Of a stretch of 64,000 nucleotides of DNA, positions 40,817-48,818 are shown piece by piece (within the stretch, counting starts at the first letter, position 1; each line of letters begins with the position of its first letter). Source of the stretch: Clostridium folliculivorans. Lineage in GTDB: Bacteria > Bacillota > Clostridia > Clostridiales > Clostridiaceae. The translations under genes and the position numbers were made by a program. The notes beneath the pieces were generated by a model, which saw only the letters and a list, made by a program, of their open reading frames with translations, was not told the origin of the DNA and did not search any database. The stretch covers positions 1,149,013 to 1,213,012 of the forward strand of contig NZ_BQXY01000001.1 of assembly GCF_024341905.1 (NCBI RefSeq). Reading direction: 5' to 3'.

Positions 40817-40849
40817 GAATCTTGAGAAATCAAGATTCTTTTCTTTTTT
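40817..40849 (+). terminator. Terminator of MerR gene 2
   Basis: AGAATCTTG-AGAAAT-CAAGATTCT followed by TTTCTTTTTT. Confidence 0.88.
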
Positions 40850-40931
40850 ACAGAAGGCAGAAGTTAAGTTTGAAATAGATATTGTATTCACGAATTTACC
40901 TTTTCATTTTACGGACAGGAATAAAAAATTG

Positions 40932-40962
40932 TTGACTTGGAGTTAGCTCCAAGGAGTAGGGT
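40932..40962 (+). promoter_or_regulatory. MerR-type promoter, 19-bp spacer
   Basis: TTGACT (40932-40937), 19-bp spacer, TAGGGT (40957-40962), with the dyad CTTGGAG-TTAG-CTCCAAG inside. Drives the flavodoxin/MATE operon. Confidence 0.75.
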
Positions 40963-40995
40963 AATAATAAGAGATTAAGAAAGAGGGGACTGAAA

Positions 40996-41523
40996 ATGAG
41001 TAAAAAATCTTTAATAGCCTATTTTACAAGAGAAGGAAATAACTATGTGAGCGGTAATATTATAAATTTATCTGTAGGCAACACAGAAGTGGCAGCGAAA
41101 ATGCTTCAGAAAATAACAGAAGCGGATTTATTTCGTATAGAAGCGGTGAAGCCTTATCCTAAGGATTATACAGAATGTACAGAAGTGGCAAAGAAAGAAC
41201 TGCAGCAAAGTGCTAGGCCAGATTTAGCCAGTATGGTTGATGACATAGATTCTTATGATGTAATATTCCTTGGATATCCTAACTGGTGGGGGACTTTTCC
41301 TATGCCTATATTTACCTTTCTAGAAACTTATGATCTATCTCGCAAGAAAATCATTCCCTTCTGTACTCATGAAGGAAGTGGGATGGGACGTAGTGAAAGC
41401 GATATTAAAAAACTTTACCCAGGTGCCAAGGTAGAAAAAGGTCTTGCTATCAAAGGAAGTAGTGTTAAGGGAGCAGAAAAAGAAATTTCTAAATGGGCTC
41501 AAAAGTACTGTACTTCAATGTGA
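40996..41523 (+). CDS. Flavodoxin
   Basis: 175 residues: KKSLIAYFTREGNN is the phosphate-binding first loop of a flavodoxin (T-x-E/R-G-N), IFLGYPNWWGTFPMPIFTFLETY the W-containing FMN loop and FCTHEGSGMGRSESDI the third loop. This long-chain-like clostridial type (flavodoxin_4) is often induced by oxidative or electrophile stress. It carries electrons in the cytosol. GAGGGGACTG precedes the ATG. First gene of an operon with a MATE pump, under a MerR-type promoter. Confidence 0.88.
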   Translation: MSKKSLIAYFTREGNNYVSGNIINLSVGNTEVAAKMLQKITEADLFRIEAVKPYPKDYTECTEVAKKELQQSARPDLASMVDDIDSYDVIFLGYPNWWGTFPMPIFTFLETYDLSRKKIIPFCTHEGSGMGRSESDIKKLYPGAKVEKGLAIKGSSVKGAEKEISKWAQKYCTSM

Positions 41524-41570
41524 TTATTTAACTCTTTAATAAAAAAACAAGAGAAAATGGAGTGGATGAA

Positions 41571-42923
41571 ATGGAAGCAACTTCAGTAAAGAAACGTTTT
41601 TTTTCAAATCATGACTTATTTACGTTATTTTTACCTCTCATAATAGAGCAGGGACTTGAATATACCGTTGGAATGGCAGCTTCCATGATGGTAGCACAGG
41701 TTGGAGAGTCTGCTGTATCAGGGGTGTCATTGGTAGATTTTATTATGGCGCTAATAATTAGTATATTTGCAGCATTAGCAACTGGGGGAGCAGTAATTGC
41801 GGGACAGTATCTTGGACGTAAAGATAAGGTAAAAGCAACAAAAGCAGCAAATCAACTAGTCAAATGTTCATTATTATTATCAGTTGTAATAACTGTATTA
41901 CTATATATTTTTAAACCACTGATACTAAATCATTTATTTGGAACTATTACAAAAGAAGTATCGGATGCAGCAAATCATTATTTTGTGATAGTAGCAATAT
42001 CAGTTCCATTTTTAGCATTATATAATTCTGGTGCTGCAATCTTCCGTACCATGGGGAATTCTAAATTACCAATGAAAATTATGCTTGTTATGAATATCAT
42101 AAATGTGGCAGGAAATGCATTGTTAGTGTCAGGGTTTCATATGGGGGTCACAGGAGTTGCTATTCCAACATTAGTTTCAAGAATTGGTGCAGCAGTGATT
42201 ATTCTTTTTATGGCACATAGAAGTGATTGTGAGCTTAGAATTACAAAGTTTTTAACTGAAAAATTTGATAAGGCAATGATAAAAAGAATTTTAAATATCG
42301 GAGCGCCTTTCGGTTTTGAAAATGGGATGTTTTATCTAGGAAGGCTTATTGTATTAAGTATTGTTTCAATGTTTGGAACAGCATCAATCGCAGCCAACTC
42401 TGTGGCAGGAACTATTGTTATGTTTGAAGTGCTGCCTGGGATGGCGATGAACTTGGGGCTTTCTGTTATTATATCAAGATGTGTGGGAGCTGGAGATTTT
42501 GAACAGGCAAAGTACTATAAGAAAAAAGTGAGAATTATCATCCATTTAGGATTTATTATTAGTTCTGTGATAGTACTACTTTTAATGCCAGTGATTATGC
42601 ATGTTTATAATCTTTCGGCAGATGCTACATCCATGACATGGAAGATAGTTATCGCTCATGCAGTTATGATGATTTTAATATGGCCATCTGGTTATATGCT
42701 TCCTATCATATTCAGAGGAGCTGGAGATGCAAAGTTTCCAATGGTAGTCAGCACTTTATCTATGATTTTTTGCAGAATTGCCTTGTCTTACGTATTTGCA
42801 ATAGGATTTCATATGGGAATGATAGGTACTTGGGTTGCTATGTTTGTAGACTGGATTATAAAATCAGTGATTTTTGAATTTCATTATAAAAATGATAAAT
42901 GGACAAAGTTTAAAGCTATTTAA
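41571..42923 (+). CDS. MATE-family multidrug efflux transporter 1
   Basis: About 450 residues with twelve membrane helices in two similar halves. ESAVSGVSLVDFIMALIISIFAALATGGAVIAGQYLGRKD is the first-half MATE signature and GMAMNLGLSVIISRCVGAGDFEQAKYY the second-half one. It exports cationic compounds in exchange for sodium or protons. It is clearly paralogous to the MATE at 58547. GGAGTGG sets the ATG at 41571. Cotranscribed with flavodoxin 47 bp upstream. Confidence 0.9.
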   Translation: MEATSVKKRFFSNHDLFTLFLPLIIEQGLEYTVGMAASMMVAQVGESAVSGVSLVDFIMALIISIFAALATGGAVIAGQYLGRKDKVKATKAANQLVKCSLLLSVVITVLLYIFKPLILNHLFGTITKEVSDAANHYFVIVAISVPFLALYNSGAAIFRTMGNSKLPMKIMLVMNIINVAGNALLVSGFHMGVTGVAIPTLVSRIGAAVIILFMAHRSDCELRITKFLTEKFDKAMIKRILNIGAPFGFENGMFYLGRLIVLSIVSMFGTASIAANSVAGTIVMFEVLPGMAMNLGLSVIISRCVGAGDFEQAKYYKKKVRIIIHLGFIISSVIVLLLMPVIMHVYNLSADATSMTWKIVIAHAVMMILIWPSGYMLPIIFRGAGDAKFPMVVSTLSMIFCRIALSYVFAIGFHMGMIGTWVAMFVDWIIKSVIFEFHYKNDKWTKFKAI

Positions 42924-43064
42924 TAAATATACATTGCAAGGCTTGCCAGTACTGTGTGGAAGCTACCATAAGTTGACCAGATTACAGAAATAAATATTGG
43001 TACGAATTTAACTGTTTGATTCTTTTATCTGGATAATTATCTAGTAAAATTTTTAAAAATAGTA

Positions 43065-43095
43065 TTGACCTTAAGTTAACTTAAGGGTCTATAGT
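43065..43095 (+). promoter_or_regulatory. MerR-type promoter, 19-bp spacer
   Basis: TTGACC (43065-43070), 19-bp spacer with the perfect dyad CTTAAGTTAACTTAAG overlapping its left edge, TATAGT (43090-43095). Drives the FMN reductase/tautomerase genes. Confidence 0.78.
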
Positions 43096-43152
43096 CAATA
43101 TGTCAGGAAAACTGATGTATAAAAATACTGTTTGAGAAGGAGATAAATAGCT

Positions 43153-43686
43153 ATGAAAATAACAGTAATAACAGGAAGTCCAAATAGGAAGGGTACCACT
43201 GCTTTATTAGCAGATAAATTCATTGAAGGAGCTACAGAAGTAGGACATGATGTATATCGTTTTGATGCAGCTTTTGAAAATGTAAAACCTTGTATTTCAT
43301 GTGGATATTGTGCAAGCAATGATTCTGAATGTGTTCACAAGGATTCTATGAGTAAACTTAATGATAAACTATTGGAATCAGAGATGATTGTATTTGTAAC
43401 TCCAATCTATTACTATACAATGTCTGCGCAAATCAAAGCGGTGGTTGACCGTTTCCATGCTAACAATGCAAAGCTGTCTGGAAATAAAAAGGCCATGCTT
43501 TTTGCAGCTGCTTATGGGTCAGATGATGAAACAATGGAAGGACTAGAAAAGACTTATGAAGCAATTCTGAGTTATTTGAACTGGAATAATGCAGGCGTAC
43601 TGTTAGCAAAAGGATGTCCAGCAAGAGAAGTAATTGAAACAACAGATTATCCAAATTTAGCATATGAGATAGGAAAGAATGTTTAA
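43153..43686 (+). CDS. NADPH-dependent FMN reductase / flavodoxin-family oxidoreductase
   Basis: 177 residues: MKITVITGSPNRKGTTALLAD is the FMN-phosphate loop (G-S-P-R/N-x-x-G-x-T), FVTPIYYYTMSAQIKAVVDRFHA the isoalloxazine loop. CISCGYCASNDSECVHKD in between has four cysteines and an aspartate, as in iron-sulfur flavoproteins and clostridial nitro- or quinone-reductases. Likely reduces electrophiles with reduced flavin. Under a MerR-type promoter and followed by a tautomerase gene. Confidence 0.85.
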   Translation: MKITVITGSPNRKGTTALLADKFIEGATEVGHDVYRFDAAFENVKPCISCGYCASNDSECVHKDSMSKLNDKLLESEMIVFVTPIYYYTMSAQIKAVVDRFHANNAKLSGNKKAMLFAAAYGSDDETMEGLEKTYEAILSYLNWNNAGVLLAKGCPAREVIETTDYPNLAYEIGKNV

Positions 43687-43750
43687 ACTCTAAATTGGGT
43701 CTAATATGATTGTGTAGAGTTTTAAGAATTTAACGAAGGAGGGATATTTA

Positions 43751-43933
43751 ATGCCAGTTATTACATTAGAAGCAGCTAAATTAACAAAAGAACAGAAAAG
43801 CCAGGTGGTAAAAGAATTTACAGCAACTGCATCAAAGATCATGAATGTGCCAGAACAAGCATTTATTGTTCTAATAAAAGAAAGTGAGCTAGACAATATA
43901 GGAGTTGGAGGAAAGCTTTTATCTGATAGATAA
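43751..43933 (+). CDS. 4-oxalocrotonate tautomerase-family protein
   Basis: 60 residues: after removal of Met the N-terminal residue is Pro (MPVITLEAAKLTKEQKSQVV), the general base of this family, followed by a helix and AFIVLIKESELDNIGVGGKLL. Members tautomerise or dehalogenate small conjugated compounds. GAAGGAGGG precedes the ATG. Cotranscribed with the FMN reductase. Confidence 0.85.
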   Translation: MPVITLEAAKLTKEQKSQVVKEFTATASKIMNVPEQAFIVLIKESELDNIGVGGKLLSDR

Positions 43934-44066
43934 TCTTCAATATGCAGGATAACTTTATAAGTGTTTTCCTGTATATTTTTATAAAATTAAAGAAATAAGC
44001 AAGGGTATATAAGGGAGTAGAAAGAATGCTAGTTTTTTATTTGAGCAAAATGGTTAAAATAATGTA

Positions 44067-44097
44067 TTGACATAAAGTTAACTTTACCATTTATGAT
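44067..44097 (+). promoter_or_regulatory. MerR-type promoter, 19-bp spacer
   Basis: TTGACA (44067-44072), 19-bp spacer with the dyad TAAAGTTAACTTTA, TATGAT (44092-44097). Drives the alcohol dehydrogenase gene through a leader of about 200 bases. Confidence 0.78.
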
Positions 44098-44223
44098 AAG
44101 TTTGTAGCTACAAATAATTATGCACAATACCTCTGACTATATCATGGAACTGGTCATGGAATAAGGAAAATTTATTGCAATACTTTTGCATGCTATATTT
44201 AACTATTTTCAAAGGAGAACAAT

Positions 44224-44271
44224 ATGAAAAAAGCAAGTTCAACTTTAATAGTTCTTACATTGAAGTACTAA
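44224..44271 (+). CDS. Truncated 15-residue ORF with signal-peptide-like start
   Basis: AAAGGAGAAC precedes ATG; the frame reads MKKASSTLIVLTLKY, stop. A basic start with a hydrophobic run looks like the front of a lipoprotein or secreted protein whose body has been lost. It sits in the leader of the alcohol dehydrogenase mRNA; a regulatory leader peptide is a less likely alternative. Confidence 0.3.
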   Translation: MKKASSTLIVLTLKY

Positions 44272-44308
44272 AAATCTTAATCTGAAAAAATATAAGGAGG
44301 ATAATACA

Positions 44309-45487
44309 ATGTTAGGAAACTTTAGCTATTCAAACCCTACGAAGTTATACTTTGGAGAGGACTCATTGAATTTCTTGAATGAGGAACTACCGAAGTATGG
44401 AAAGAATGTGTTGCTTGTTTACGGTGGAGGATCCATCAAAAGCACTGGTTTATATGACAATATTGTGAAAATTCTAAAGGAGAACGGCAAAGATGTATTT
44501 GAAGATGCGGGAGTTATGCCAAATCCAACAGTAGAAAAGCTATACGAAGGTTCAAAGAGAGCAAAGGACAACAACGTCGATTTAATTTTGGCAGTAGGAG
44601 GCGGCTCAGTCTGCGATTATGCAAAAGCAGTATCGGTTTCAGCTTATTGTGAGGAAGATCCATGGGACAAATACTATCTACGAATGGAAGATGTAGATAA
44701 TAAAATCATCCCTGTTGGATGTGTTTTGACAATGGTTGGTACAGGTTCTGAAATGAACGGGGGATCTGTTATTACTAACCATGCTACCAAGCTAAAAATC
44801 GGTCATGTATTTGGTGAGAATGTGTTCCCTAAGTTCTCTATCTTGAACCCTGTACTTACCTATACCGTGCCTCAATATCAGATGGTTGCAGGATTCTTTG
44901 ATATTATGTCCCATATATTGGAGCAGTATTTCTCTAATGAAGATGATAATACTTCTGATTACATTATGGAGGGCTTGTTAAAGTCTTTAATACATAGTTC
45001 CAGAATTGCAGTTAAGAATCCAACAGACTATGAAGCAAGAAGTAATATTATGTGGACTGCAACATGGGCACTGAACACCCTTGTTGCTAAAGGCAAGTCA
45101 ACAGATTGGATGGTTCATATGATTGGGCAGTCCATCGGTGCTTATACAGATGCCACACACGGAATGACACTTTCAGCAATCTCCATGGCATATTACCGAT
45201 TCATAATGCCTTACGGCTTTCAAAAGTTCAAGCGTTATGCTATTAATGTATGGAATGTAAATCCACAAGGGAAAACAGATGAAGAAGTCGCTTTAGAGGG
45301 TCTTGACCTAATGGAAGCATATATGAGAGAAATTGGCTTAGTTATGAATATAAATGATCTTGGTGCCACTGAGGAAATGGTTGACGGTATTGCAAAAGGC
45401 TCCTTTATATTAGAAGGCGGATACAAGGTGTTGACACAGGATGAGATTGTTCATATCTTGAAAAACAGCATGATTAATAATAAATAA
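44309..45487 (+). CDS. Iron-containing alcohol dehydrogenase (butanol dehydrogenase/YugJ type)
   Basis: 392 residues: NAD(P) loop AVGGGSVCDYAKAVS, TMVGTGSEMNGGSVIT, and metal ligands in FDIMSHILEQYF and HMIGQSIGAYTDATHGMTLS (three His plus an upstream Asp). This is the BDH/YugJ-YugK group of iron-dependent dehydrogenases that reduce butyraldehyde and other aldehydes with NAD(P)H. Behind a MerR-type promoter it is a sensible target of an AdhR-like aldehyde sensor such as the product of 40348. TAAGGAGGA precedes the ATG. Confidence 0.9.
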   Translation: MLGNFSYSNPTKLYFGEDSLNFLNEELPKYGKNVLLVYGGGSIKSTGLYDNIVKILKENGKDVFEDAGVMPNPTVEKLYEGSKRAKDNNVDLILAVGGGSVCDYAKAVSVSAYCEEDPWDKYYLRMEDVDNKIIPVGCVLTMVGTGSEMNGGSVITNHATKLKIGHVFGENVFPKFSILNPVLTYTVPQYQMVAGFFDIMSHILEQYFSNEDDNTSDYIMEGLLKSLIHSSRIAVKNPTDYEARSNIMWTATWALNTLVAKGKSTDWMVHMIGQSIGAYTDATHGMTLSAISMAYYRFIMPYGFQKFKRYAINVWNVNPQGKTDEEVALEGLDLMEAYMREIGLVMNINDLGATEEMVDGIAKGSFILEGGYKVLTQDEIVHILKNSMINNK

Positions 45488-45505
45488 AATCTTAACTGAG
45501 GCTAC

Positions 45506-45541
45506 AAAAACAGCTTGGACAAATGTTCAAGCTGTTTTTAT
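45506..45541 (+). terminator. Terminator of the alcohol dehydrogenase gene
   Basis: AAAAACAGCTTGGACA-AA-TGTTCAAGCTGTTTTT. The same hairpin sequence recurs at 62563 and 63845. Confidence 0.9.
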
Positions 45542-45895
45542 ACGATTAATATTAGTCAGCCTCTAAGTTTCTGCTAAGAGAGAATATCTATTTTGTCAGT
45601 GTAAAAAACCAACTTCTATGCATAAAGATGATGTTTTTAATATTATATGAAAATTGTGAAGTACTTAGTTTGATAAAAGTAGCTTCAGTAGTGAAATCAA
45701 AAAGTTGAAAAAGTTTCATAGTAAATTATCTACTATTTACATAAACAATAGGTAAGTTATGTTTTTAAAAAAAACTTGCTAAAATTAAAAAAATTTTTTT
45801 TAAAAAATGTGTATGTCTTTTTTTAGATTTACTGTATGAAAATGTATAGGATTCTTGAACACTAATAAAAAACTGCAGTAAAAAAATGAACACTT

Positions 45896-45943
45896 TAATT
45901 TGTGTATAAGTGTATAATTTAAAAACGAAATATACACAAATTA
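45896..45943. promoter_or_regulatory. 13-bp perfect inverted repeat upstream of the LevR-like gene
   Basis: TAATTTGTGTATA and TATACACAAATTA, 22 bases apart. Half-like motifs GTGTATAA also occur at 45911 and 46039. It lies about 50 bp upstream of the -35 box and may be a regulator binding site. Confidence 0.5.
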
Positions 45944-45994
45944 CAGTGTATGTCATTCATAAAAAACAGGCTTAACATAAGTAAAATAGCGGTG

Positions 45995-46023
45995 TTGACA
46001 TATATTTGCAAATATTGTATTGT
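45995..46023 (+). promoter_or_regulatory. Sigma-A promoter of the LevR-like gene
   Basis: TTGACA (45995-46000), 17-bp spacer, TATTGT (46018-46023). A good vegetative promoter; I find no TGGCA-N-TTGCW sigma-54 element here or before the PTS genes. Confidence 0.7.
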
Positions 46024-46067
46024 TTTTTTAGAGTATTAAGTGTATAACTTCTTTAGGGGGTGTTTCT

Positions 46068-48755
46068 ATGAAATCTAACAGAGAACAGATTATTGACTTC
46101 ATGATTAAGTGTTCAAATTCTGTTAATAGTGAAGAAGCTAAAGGAGTATCAACTCAATACTTATCAAATAGATTAGGAATGCAAAGGACCAATATAAGTA
46201 GTATATTAAATGAACTTGTTAAAGATGGTGTCGTAGAAAAAGTTAACGGTCGACCAGTTCTTTATAGAATTAAAAAGAAAACGTTGACACCACAAGGAGA
46301 GCAATCATGTTTTAAACAACTTATAGGTTGCAATGGAAGTTTAAAGAATGCAGTTCAATTGGCCAAAGCTGCAATACTTTACCCGCAACATAGTTTGCAT
46401 TCACTAGTATTAGGACCAAATGGTTCTGGGAAAAGTTATTTTGTTAATCTAATGTATTATTTTGCTAAAGAAAATAAAATAATAGAAAATGAGGCGCCAT
46501 TTATTAGATTTAATTGTAATAATTACAGTGATAAACCAGAGCAGATGGTTGAAATTTTATTTGGGATAGATAAAGGAAGTTTTCTTAGCAGGGCTAAAGG
46601 GGGAGTTTTATTTATAGATCATATAGAGTTACTTCCTGCTGAAGGCAGAAATATTTTAATACGACTTATTGAAAACAATTACGTAGAAGTTAATGGAATT
46701 AAAAGTGAATTCAATGCGATAATCATATGCGCTATAAATGATATAGCGAAACAAAGTTTGATTGATTACTATAGTTCATATTTTTCCATAAGGATACAAC
46801 TACCGTCATTAGCAGAAAGAAATTTAAATGAAAGATTTGAATTAATTAAACACTTTTTCACAATTGAGGCTGCAAGATGTAATAAAACTCTTAATATCAA
46901 TTCTGAGCTTCTAATATGTCTACTGCTCTATCAATGTGAAACAAATGTAAAACAGTTAAATAGAGATATCCAAATAGGATGTGCAAATGCTTATGTAAGA
47001 GAGTTTGAGAACAATAAAGATAATATCTCTATTCTTATGAGTGATTTTCCTTTTTATGTTAGATCTGGGTTCTTGAATTTTAAAAGATATAAATCAGAAA
47101 TTAAAGAAATAATATCTGAAAATTGTAATTATGCATTTTCTAAAATAGAAGCAACTATGATTTCGTTAAGTGAAGAAAAACTGAATAAGAAAAAAAACAT
47201 GTATGATTTCATAGATGAAAAGGTAAACGAATTAAGAGAAAGAGGAATTGAAGAACAAGATATAAATACTATTATAAGCATAGATGTTGAAAATCAATTT
47301 AAGAAGTATAGTAAAAAACTAATGAATCAAGTAGTAAATGAAGAGCAATTATCTGAAATAGTAAATAGTAGAGTTATATCATTAGTTAAGGACTTTCTTA
47401 ACGAAGCCACTAAAAAGTTTAACAAAGTTTATCCTCATGCTATATTCTATGGATTATGTCTGCACTTAAATTCAACTTTAAATAGAAAAGATAAGTTTCA
47501 AAGATTGAGCAATGAACAGATTATGGAAGTTATCGGAAAATATCATGAGGAATATAGTTATTGTGTGAAATTTGTAAGCTTAATAGAAAAAGAATTTGCT
47601 AAAAGATTGCCGATAGACGAAGTAGTATTCATTACAATGTTTATTACGAGGGATTCTTTAGAAAAAGAAGAGAATAAATATCCAGTGGTATTATTAGCTC
47701 TACACGGGAATACGGCGGCAAGTTCACTAGTTGAAGTTATTAATAACATGGGGAGCAATGAGACATATGCCTATGATATGCCTTTAAACAAAAGTACAAA
47801 CGTTGCTTACGAAGAATTGAAAACATTAATAATAAAAATACATCAAGGAAAGGGCGTTTTTGTAATTTATGATATGGGGTCCTTTGCAACCATGTTGGAT
47901 ATGATATCTTCAGAGACAGGAATAGAGATTAGAAAATTGGAAATCCCGATTACATTGTTAGCTTTAGATTGCAATAGAAAGATAATGCTTGGAATGGAAA
48001 TAGATGAAATTCATAAGGGACTCATTAATACCTACAACAATATGATGTGTATGCAGGAAAATGTATACTATAGGGCAAAAAGCAAAAAGGTAGTATTAAC
48101 CTTATGCATGAGTGGAGAAGGAGCAGCAGTACAAATCAAAAACTATATCATAAATAATATAAAGCCTCAAGACATTGAAATTATTCCATTAGCAATTACA
48201 GATAAGCAATTTCTTTTAGAAGAGGTAAATAGAATAAAGGAAAATCATAACATCATTTGTGTTATAGGAAGCTATAATCCACAGTTAATGGGAATACGAT
48301 ATATACCAATTACAGATATTTTTCAGAACAATGCAAAAGAATTGAGGGGACTATTAAATTTAGGCAATGAAGATATTGATGATGATGAAGAAGGCGATGA
48401 TTTTAAAGTTATTTTTGATCACTTAAGCAAAGAACTAGAACTTGTAGATGTGGACAAACTTAGAGTTTATTTGCCAAAAGTAATTGGTGAAATTGGAGTG
48501 AATGAAAATTATCATCTTACTGAAGAACAAGAACTTGCTCTTATGGTGCATATAGCTTGTTGTATAGAATACATGCTAAAAAAAGTGCCAATGTCGTCTA
48601 ATATACACAAGGAAAATATATTAAATGAAAATAAAGAACTATACAATTCTATCAAAAAAAGCTTTTCTGTTATAGAAAAAGAATTTGATGTAACCTTTAG
48701 TGATAATGAATTAGCAAACATAATATCTATAATGAAAATGTCACAAAAGGGTTAG
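46068..48755 (+). CDS. LevR-like PTS-domain regulator with a degenerate AAA+ domain
   Basis: 895 residues in LevR order: N-terminal helix-turn-helix (STQYLSNRLGMQRTNISSILNELVKDG), AAA+ domain (~90-330), PRD1 (His in GLCLHLNSTLNR), EIIA-Man-like (VVLLALHGNTAASS), EIIB-Gat-like (LTLCMSGEGAAVQ) and PRD2 (LMVHIACCIEYM). Walker A GPNGSGKS (116-123) is intact. Between ILFGIDK and GSF about 14 residues that normally include the sigma-54-contacting GAFTGA are missing, and Walker B is LFIDH, with His185 in place of the catalytic Glu. It therefore seems unable to remodel sigma-54 holoenzyme. It precedes the PTS operon by 63 bp and is probably its regulator by another route. Confidence 0.85.
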   Translation: MKSNREQIIDFMIKCSNSVNSEEAKGVSTQYLSNRLGMQRTNISSILNELVKDGVVEKVNGRPVLYRIKKKTLTPQGEQSCFKQLIGCNGSLKNAVQLAKAAILYPQHSLHSLVLGPNGSGKSYFVNLMYYFAKENKIIENEAPFIRFNCNNYSDKPEQMVEILFGIDKGSFLSRAKGGVLFIDHIELLPAEGRNILIRLIENNYVEVNGIKSEFNAIIICAINDIAKQSLIDYYSSYFSIRIQLPSLAERNLNERFELIKHFFTIEAARCNKTLNINSELLICLLLYQCETNVKQLNRDIQIGCANAYVREFENNKDNISILMSDFPFYVRSGFLNFKRYKSEIKEIISENCNYAFSKIEATMISLSEEKLNKKKNMYDFIDEKVNELRERGIEEQDINTIISIDVENQFKKYSKKLMNQVVNEEQLSEIVNSRVISLVKDFLNEATKKFNKVYPHAIFYGLCLHLNSTLNRKDKFQRLSNEQIMEVIGKYHEEYSYCVKFVSLIEKEFAKRLPIDEVVFITMFITRDSLEKEENKYPVVLLALHGNTAASSLVEVINNMGSNETYAYDMPLNKSTNVAYEELKTLIIKIHQGKGVFVIYDMGSFATMLDMISSETGIEIRKLEIPITLLALDCNRKIMLGMEIDEIHKGLINTYNNMMCMQENVYYRAKSKKVVLTLCMSGEGAAVQIKNYIINNIKPQDIEIIPLAITDKQFLLEEVNRIKENHNIICVIGSYNPQLMGIRYIPITDIFQNNAKELRGLLNLGNEDIDDDEEGDDFKVIFDHLSKELELVDVDKLRVYLPKVIGEIGVNENYHLTEEQELALMVHIACCIEYMLKKVPMSSNIHKENILNENKELYNSIKKSFSVIEKEFDVTFSDNELANIISIMKMSQKG

Positions 48756-48818
48756 AAACTTAAAAGTAGTTAGCTTTAGATTGAAACCTATTATTATTGA
48801 AAGAAGGGGAAATAAAAT

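Larger units (their letters stand above)
45542..46067. other. Intergenic region ahead of the LevR-like gene
   Basis: Very AT-rich, with long A and T runs at 45760-45830. Contains the inverted repeat at 45896-45943 and the promoter at 45995-46023, listed separately. No gene seen. Confidence 0.5.

Noticed and set aside
45985..46025. Sigma-54 promoter before the LevR-like gene
   Set aside because: TTTGCA is present but no GG lies at the required distance upstream; the TTGACA/TATTGT pair is a better reading.
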